Shown: piece after piece, positions 60,354 through 64,000 of the stretch
How the letters are laid out: each line of letters starts with the position of its first letter
How positions within the stretch are numbered: the first letter of the stretch is position 1
DNA from: Eucommia ulmoides
Taxonomy: Eukaryota > Streptophyta > Magnoliopsida > Garryales > Eucommiaceae
DNA length: 64,000 nucleotides
NCBI GenBank assembly: GCA_016647705.1
Contig: CM028330.1
Coordinates: 31,894,649-31,958,648 of the forward strand
Direction of reading: 5' to 3'
Notes under the pieces: generated by a model
Told to the model about the DNA's origin: nothing
Database searches by the model: none
The model's input: only the letters and a program-made list of their open reading frames with translations
Made by a program: the position numbers and the translations under genes

Positions 60354-61652
60354 GGTAGTGTTTGGATAGAGAATTTGTAGGAGGCATTTCATTTGGTTAA
60401 AAGATTTTCAAATCCTCTTTGGAAAATCCCTTGTTTGGGCAATAAGAGAAATGATTTGTCAAATTCTTTTTTGAGTGAAAGGAAGGATTTACTAATACTT
60501 TTGGGAGAGGTAGAATTTGACAAATCCACTCAACCAGGGATTTCCAAAATCTCATCCAGATCTCACGATGAACTCTTCGCGAACGACCACCAGGGCTTCG
60601 CAACAACTGGAGCTTCACGACGACCGGAGCTTTGCGACGACGACTAGAGTTTCACGATGACGATACTTCTTACCTGAACTTCGTCTTCATGATCGTCACA
60701 GGTTATTTTTCATTTCGTTTCCATATTTTTTGCTCAATTTGGTCTCAATCTAAGTTTGCTTGTTTCAATACCTCCCTAGGTCTAGGTTGGTTCTTTGTTA
60801 GTTTGTTCTTTTGGTGAATAATGGGTTCTATTTGTACATTTTGTAAATAAATTAGGGTTCTATTTGTGCAATTTGTGAATTTTGTGAATAAATTAGAGTT
60901 CCATTTGTGCATTTTATGAATTTTTTGAATAAATTAGGGTTCAATTATTTGCATTTTGTGAATTTTGTGAATAAATTAGGGTTCAATTTTTTGCTAGATC
61001 TATGATGTGAAAGTATGAAGTTTTTGGGCATTTTGTGGTTATTTCTTGGGTATTTTGTGGTGATTTGTAGTGTATTTTGTGGATTTCGGTATTTTGTGAT
61101 CATTCTCATCAATAATTATGAAGTTTTTGAAGTTCTTACTGCGATTGCAGGGCTTGACAAAGAAATCCTTTGTCGTGCATTGAATTTGCTTCAGGAAGAT
61201 GAGCAGAAGTTTGACACACTTAAAAGACTCCCGGACGAGTACAAGAAAACTTACCTCTTAAATTGTTTGCCGAAACAATAGATTGATCAATTATGGATAA
61301 CTATGTCTAATTGTGGACAACCATATTTAATTTAATTTTTGTGGACAATCGTGTGTAATTTTGATTTGGAAAATGTTAATCTTTTGCGTTGAATTTATTA
61401 TTTTGAATAAATATTAGTATGTTGTTAAATATTTATATAAACTTAAAAATCAATAGACATGTAAATTCTATTTACAAATACTTTATCTATCTAAACAAGG
61501 GATTTGTAAATTACACGTTCAAATACTTCAACTCAAACAGCTATCCAAATAAGGGATTTGTGAAATAAAGGGATTTTAAAATTTAGGATTTTGAAATCTT
61601 TTCATTTCACAAATCCCTTAGATTTGTCAAATCCTTTACCCCAAACGCAACC
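60354..61652 (+). mobile_element. PIF/Harbinger-type DNA transposon derivative, 1299 bp
   Basis: The ends GGTAGTGTTTGG and, inverted, GGTTGCGTTTGG match at 10 of 12 positions. The 3-bp target duplication TTA flanks exactly (60351-60353 and 61653-61655). Subterminal regions share inverted AAGGGATTTGT and TTTGTCAAAT blocks. No transposase motifs are present, so it is non-autonomous. It carries a short Myb/SANT-like coding fragment on the plus strand (61110-61281) and a GA/CG-rich stretch with repeated CTTCGCGA-like blocks at 60560-60650. It sits in the leader of the minus-strand chromovirus-like element. Confidence 0.85.
61110..61281 (+). pseudogene. C-terminal fragment resembling a Myb/SANT-like protein
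   Basis: The last 50 codons of the frame 61015-61281 read EVLTAIAGLDKEILCRALNL, then LLQEDEQKFDTLKRLPDEYK, and KTYLLNCLPKQ before TAG. The pattern of a hydrophobic GLD turn, an A-x-x-L-L helix and a final LP-x-E-x-K-K resembles the C-termini of plant Myb/SANT-like DNA-binding proteins, the kind that also accompany Harbinger transposases. There is no Myb domain in front of it; upstream is AT-rich repeated sequence that could be intron. It may be a captured host exon or the remnant of the transposon's own second gene. Homology is by eye only. Confidence 0.35.
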
Positions 61653-61655
61653 TTA

Positions 61656-61972
61656 GAGAATAAATCCTCACACACTCCCTTACGTGTTTGCACTCAAAGT
61701 ATGTCACTCCACTCGTGTATCAATCTTAATTAGTTTTTTTTTTTTCTTGAAATTAGTCTCACACTTTCTTGCCTTTTTCCACTCTATAGTTCACTCTTTT
61801 AGTTCTTTATTGAACTTAACCAACCTCAATCAGAAATTTCTCATGACAATTCAAACTCAACAAATTGATTTAACTAAGAATGAAATTTAGGACAAACGTA
61901 AAGTGAACAAGAAGAGTACAAAGGATAAACTTATGGAATAGAACAAAAAGAGTTTAAATCTCAATATAACTG
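61656..61972 (-). other. Leader-like sequence of the chromovirus-like element
   Basis: Non-coding; it resumes after the Harbinger-type insertion and is T/C-rich on plus. The ORF at 61684-61890 has no domain. The right limit is a guess. Confidence 0.35.
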
Positions 61973-63010
61973 CACCCTGGACGACGGTCCAACCTTGTCA
62001 TCACTAATGTGCAATCTGGATTACGGCCCAGCCTCGTCGCCACCCTTGTTTCCTAAGGAACGGGACCAAGACCCTAAGTCTCTTGCCATTATGAATGTTC
62101 AAATTGGATGCAACGAAAAGCTCGGAGATAAAGATGATATATGAAAGAATACAATAGGAGAGTTCACAAACTTCTTCTCTTTAAATGGGTTCGAGCACGA
62201 ATCCCAGTCAATCATCACTTGGGAAGCTGAATTGACCAACCATCTAATCAATCATGTGGTAGATAATTCACAGCACTCCCAAAAGACAAAAAGCTTAAGC
62301 ATTCAACCATAGCTAATGCATTAACACGGCACAACCATCGAAGAAAAAATGATAGACATTGGATCCTCACAGAAATGCCAAATATTCCCAAGGCGCGAAT
62401 CATTACACCCCTGGGATTAAGGGGCACCTAATCAGAGAAAATTTAATTAGAATCTATAAGGGTGCCATATGTTCTCAAACACACGACTGACCCGAGAACT
62501 CGAGTATCAGTTAGATTAGTCAGGTCCCATCTCCAGACCCGACCCAGGCCATACCTCATCGAGTACGAGTGCCACGATATTCCCGTTCCAAATACGATCT
62601 AAGTCGCCTCTCCCAGAAAGGAATGTACCGTTACCCAAACGGTCCCGCAATCTCCTCCTGCAATCCCAGCCATCTCTATGAAAATGGGACCGAGATCTAC
62701 GCCATCACCATAACGATGCATAGAGAATTAGGAGAGACTTGCTAAACGAGTCTCCTCCCTCCCTATGTAAAGGTTAAAACCCCAAAGGTCTGAGGTGTGT
62801 GAAATCTTATGGTGAAATAACTCTTACGCTTACTACCTTGCGACACTCTATCTCAATACCCTCGATTAATTCTCACACTGGAGGTATAATACTGGAAGGC
62901 CCACTCATGAAGCATTATTTTGCAAGAACCAGACCGAGGGATAGTGAGATAACCCAACAATCTATCGCTCCTAGAGCTCAGAAGTGACGTGTTCGGTGAT
63001 CCATTTTCAG
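61973..63010 (+). mobile_element. LTR-like remnant, possibly Tat/Ogre-related
   Basis: GGAACGGGACCAAGACCCTAAG (about 62057), AATGGGACCGAGATC (62683), CTCCCTCCCTATGTAAAGG (62755, a possible TATA region) and a C-rich terminus CATTTTCAGGCATCATCAG (63003) are reminiscent of Tat-lineage LTRs. No clear ends, primer site or coding sequence. Weak call from composition and short motifs. Confidence 0.3.
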
Positions 63011-63400
63011 GCATCATCAGTTTGAACTTCATGAGTAAAGAGGATCAAAGATTTAGTGGTTTATAATTCTCTATAAAAACTCGAAGGAGTAGACGTACAA
63101 AATTGTTGGGGTTGTGTTTTTTGCTTGATTGACTTTGTCCCCTTCGTATCTTTGTGATTGTGAAACTATTATTATTTTGCTTGTGATTGTGATTACTTAA
63201 TCGATACACCGCTGCATGTATATACATGTCAATTGATTGAATAATTTGATATGTGGATTTGTTTACCATTATCATTTTACTCGTTATCTACTAAATGCAT
63301 TTGTAAATAGTTTTGTAGTAATAGATTTAAAGAAAGACAAAAAATTTCAAGACCTAATTCACATTCTCCCTCTCTTGGGTCATATCTGGGCTAACACACA
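63011..63400 (+). mobile_element. Copia-like LTR terminus remnant
   Basis: CTAATTCACATTCTCCCTCTC followed by TTGGGTCATATCTGGGCTAACA (63354-63396) is like the 3' terminus of many plant copia LTRs. No primer site follows. The ORF at 63045-63275 on minus is not a gene. Confidence 0.35.
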
Positions 63401-64000
63401 CAAATAGATAATGAAAATTTGAATAGTCATTTAGAAGAAATAGATAGTAATGACGAATTGTTTAGAATTTTAGAGGGACAAAGTGAAATATAGTAGTAAA
63501 GAGAATACAAGGTTTTAACTCTGGACAATCTAAAAAAGGCAGACCACACAATGGCAGCCCCGTCATTGATGAACCGCCCCTTTGTTTAATTTCTTTTTAG
63601 CTTTTGATTTTTACTAAGACCTAAAATCAAAACCAAGATACCTTAGATCTACATATTTAGAATATGATTCATAGATAATATACAAGTATTGTTCATACAA
63701 AGTTTCTTGTGTGGATATTGTTAGAGGCGATACATTTGTGTCGCTACTCGAAAAATCGAATTAAAGTTCGCTTCAGGATCAATTCGTGCCACTCTCTAAA
63801 AAACGAAATCAAATCACACCTCGGGATCTACCAGCTAAGAGGATGAAGTGCATGGAAAAGTTAAATAATCTTTTTATTATATTAGATTATGTTTTTATTT
63901 GTTTTGTACATGTAATATGAAATTATTTGTGTTTATGGAATTATAGATATTAAGACTGGTTTAATTCAATCCTATACATACCTTAAAAAATAAAAATAAA
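63401..64000. other. Unclassified right end of window
   Basis: I see no gene, LTR end or repeat that I can name in this stretch. Confidence 0.3.

Larger units (their letters stand above)
54870..61972 (-). mobile_element. Chromovirus-like (possibly CRM-type) gypsy element, decayed, 5' LTR not found
   Basis: On the minus strand: gag (60350-59240), zinc knuckle and protease (59240-58860), RT (58445-57250), RNase H, integrase (56940-55560), stop, then a 3' LTR (about 55487-54870). It contains a Harbinger-type insertion (60354-61652). I find no second copy of the LTR to the right, so the 5' LTR is lost or outside. CRM-like is my best guess for the lineage, from the Gag and C-terminal motifs; it needs a phylogeny. 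Confidence 0.75.

Overview
This window looks like plant nuclear heterochromatin, probably from a flowering plant. It is AT-rich and built almost entirely of nested LTR retrotransposons and small DNA transposons. I found no convincing host gene, rRNA, tRNA or CRISPR. Every recognisable protein is a retrotransposon Gag, protease, RT, RNase H, integrase or accessory protein, plus one short captured Myb/SANT-like fragment. All are broken by stops or frameshifts. Lineage names (Athila, Tekay/Del, CRM-like, copia, Harbinger) rest on motifs read by eye, not on database searches.

Layout. Positions 1-17285 (copy 1) are almost identical to 22432-39720 (copy 2). Copy 1 ends at a run of exactly 100 N (17286-17385). 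Each copy holds an old Ty3/gypsy skeleton: a 5' LTR, a Met-tRNA-type primer site, a non-coding interior and a 3' LTR at 13560-14704 / 35991-37135. Into it are nested (i) a minus-strand, non-autonomous Athila-type element with both LTRs and an ATGGT target duplication (805-6238 / 23236-28669); (ii) two terminal-inverted-repeat MITE-like elements; (iii) a 3059-bp solo LTR with an ACTTT target duplication (8244-11302 / 30674-33732). A copia-like LTR remnant and the start of a minus-strand Tekay/Del-type LTR follow. Between the copies (17386-22431) lie a roughly 160-bp tandem repeat and a 3.6-kb imperfect palindrome.

Right of copy 2 is a nest. A minus-strand Tekay/Del-type element (3' LTR 38183-40172, integrase 40173-41022 and 53928-54865) is split by a plus-strand Athila-type element (41023-53927, GTACC target duplication). 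That element has both LTRs, an Asp-tRNA-type primer site, gag-pol and a third ORF. The Tekay RNase H region then abuts a minus-strand chromovirus-like element (about 54870-61970), whose gag leader holds a 1.3-kb Harbinger-type element (60354-61652, TTA target duplication). Degenerate LTR remnants fill the right end.

The most interesting signal is in the Athila-type U3 regions. One family carries arrays of CCTAGG-centred palindromes in pairs exactly 20 bp apart. The other carries arrays of a different palindrome (CACCGCYGCGGCGGTG) at the same place, about 50 bp upstream of the TATA box, with the same spacing classes (20-21, 32 and 51-52 bp). The motif has changed while the spacing has stayed, which hints at helically phased binding sites. 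The large duplication beside the gap is the main assembly caution.
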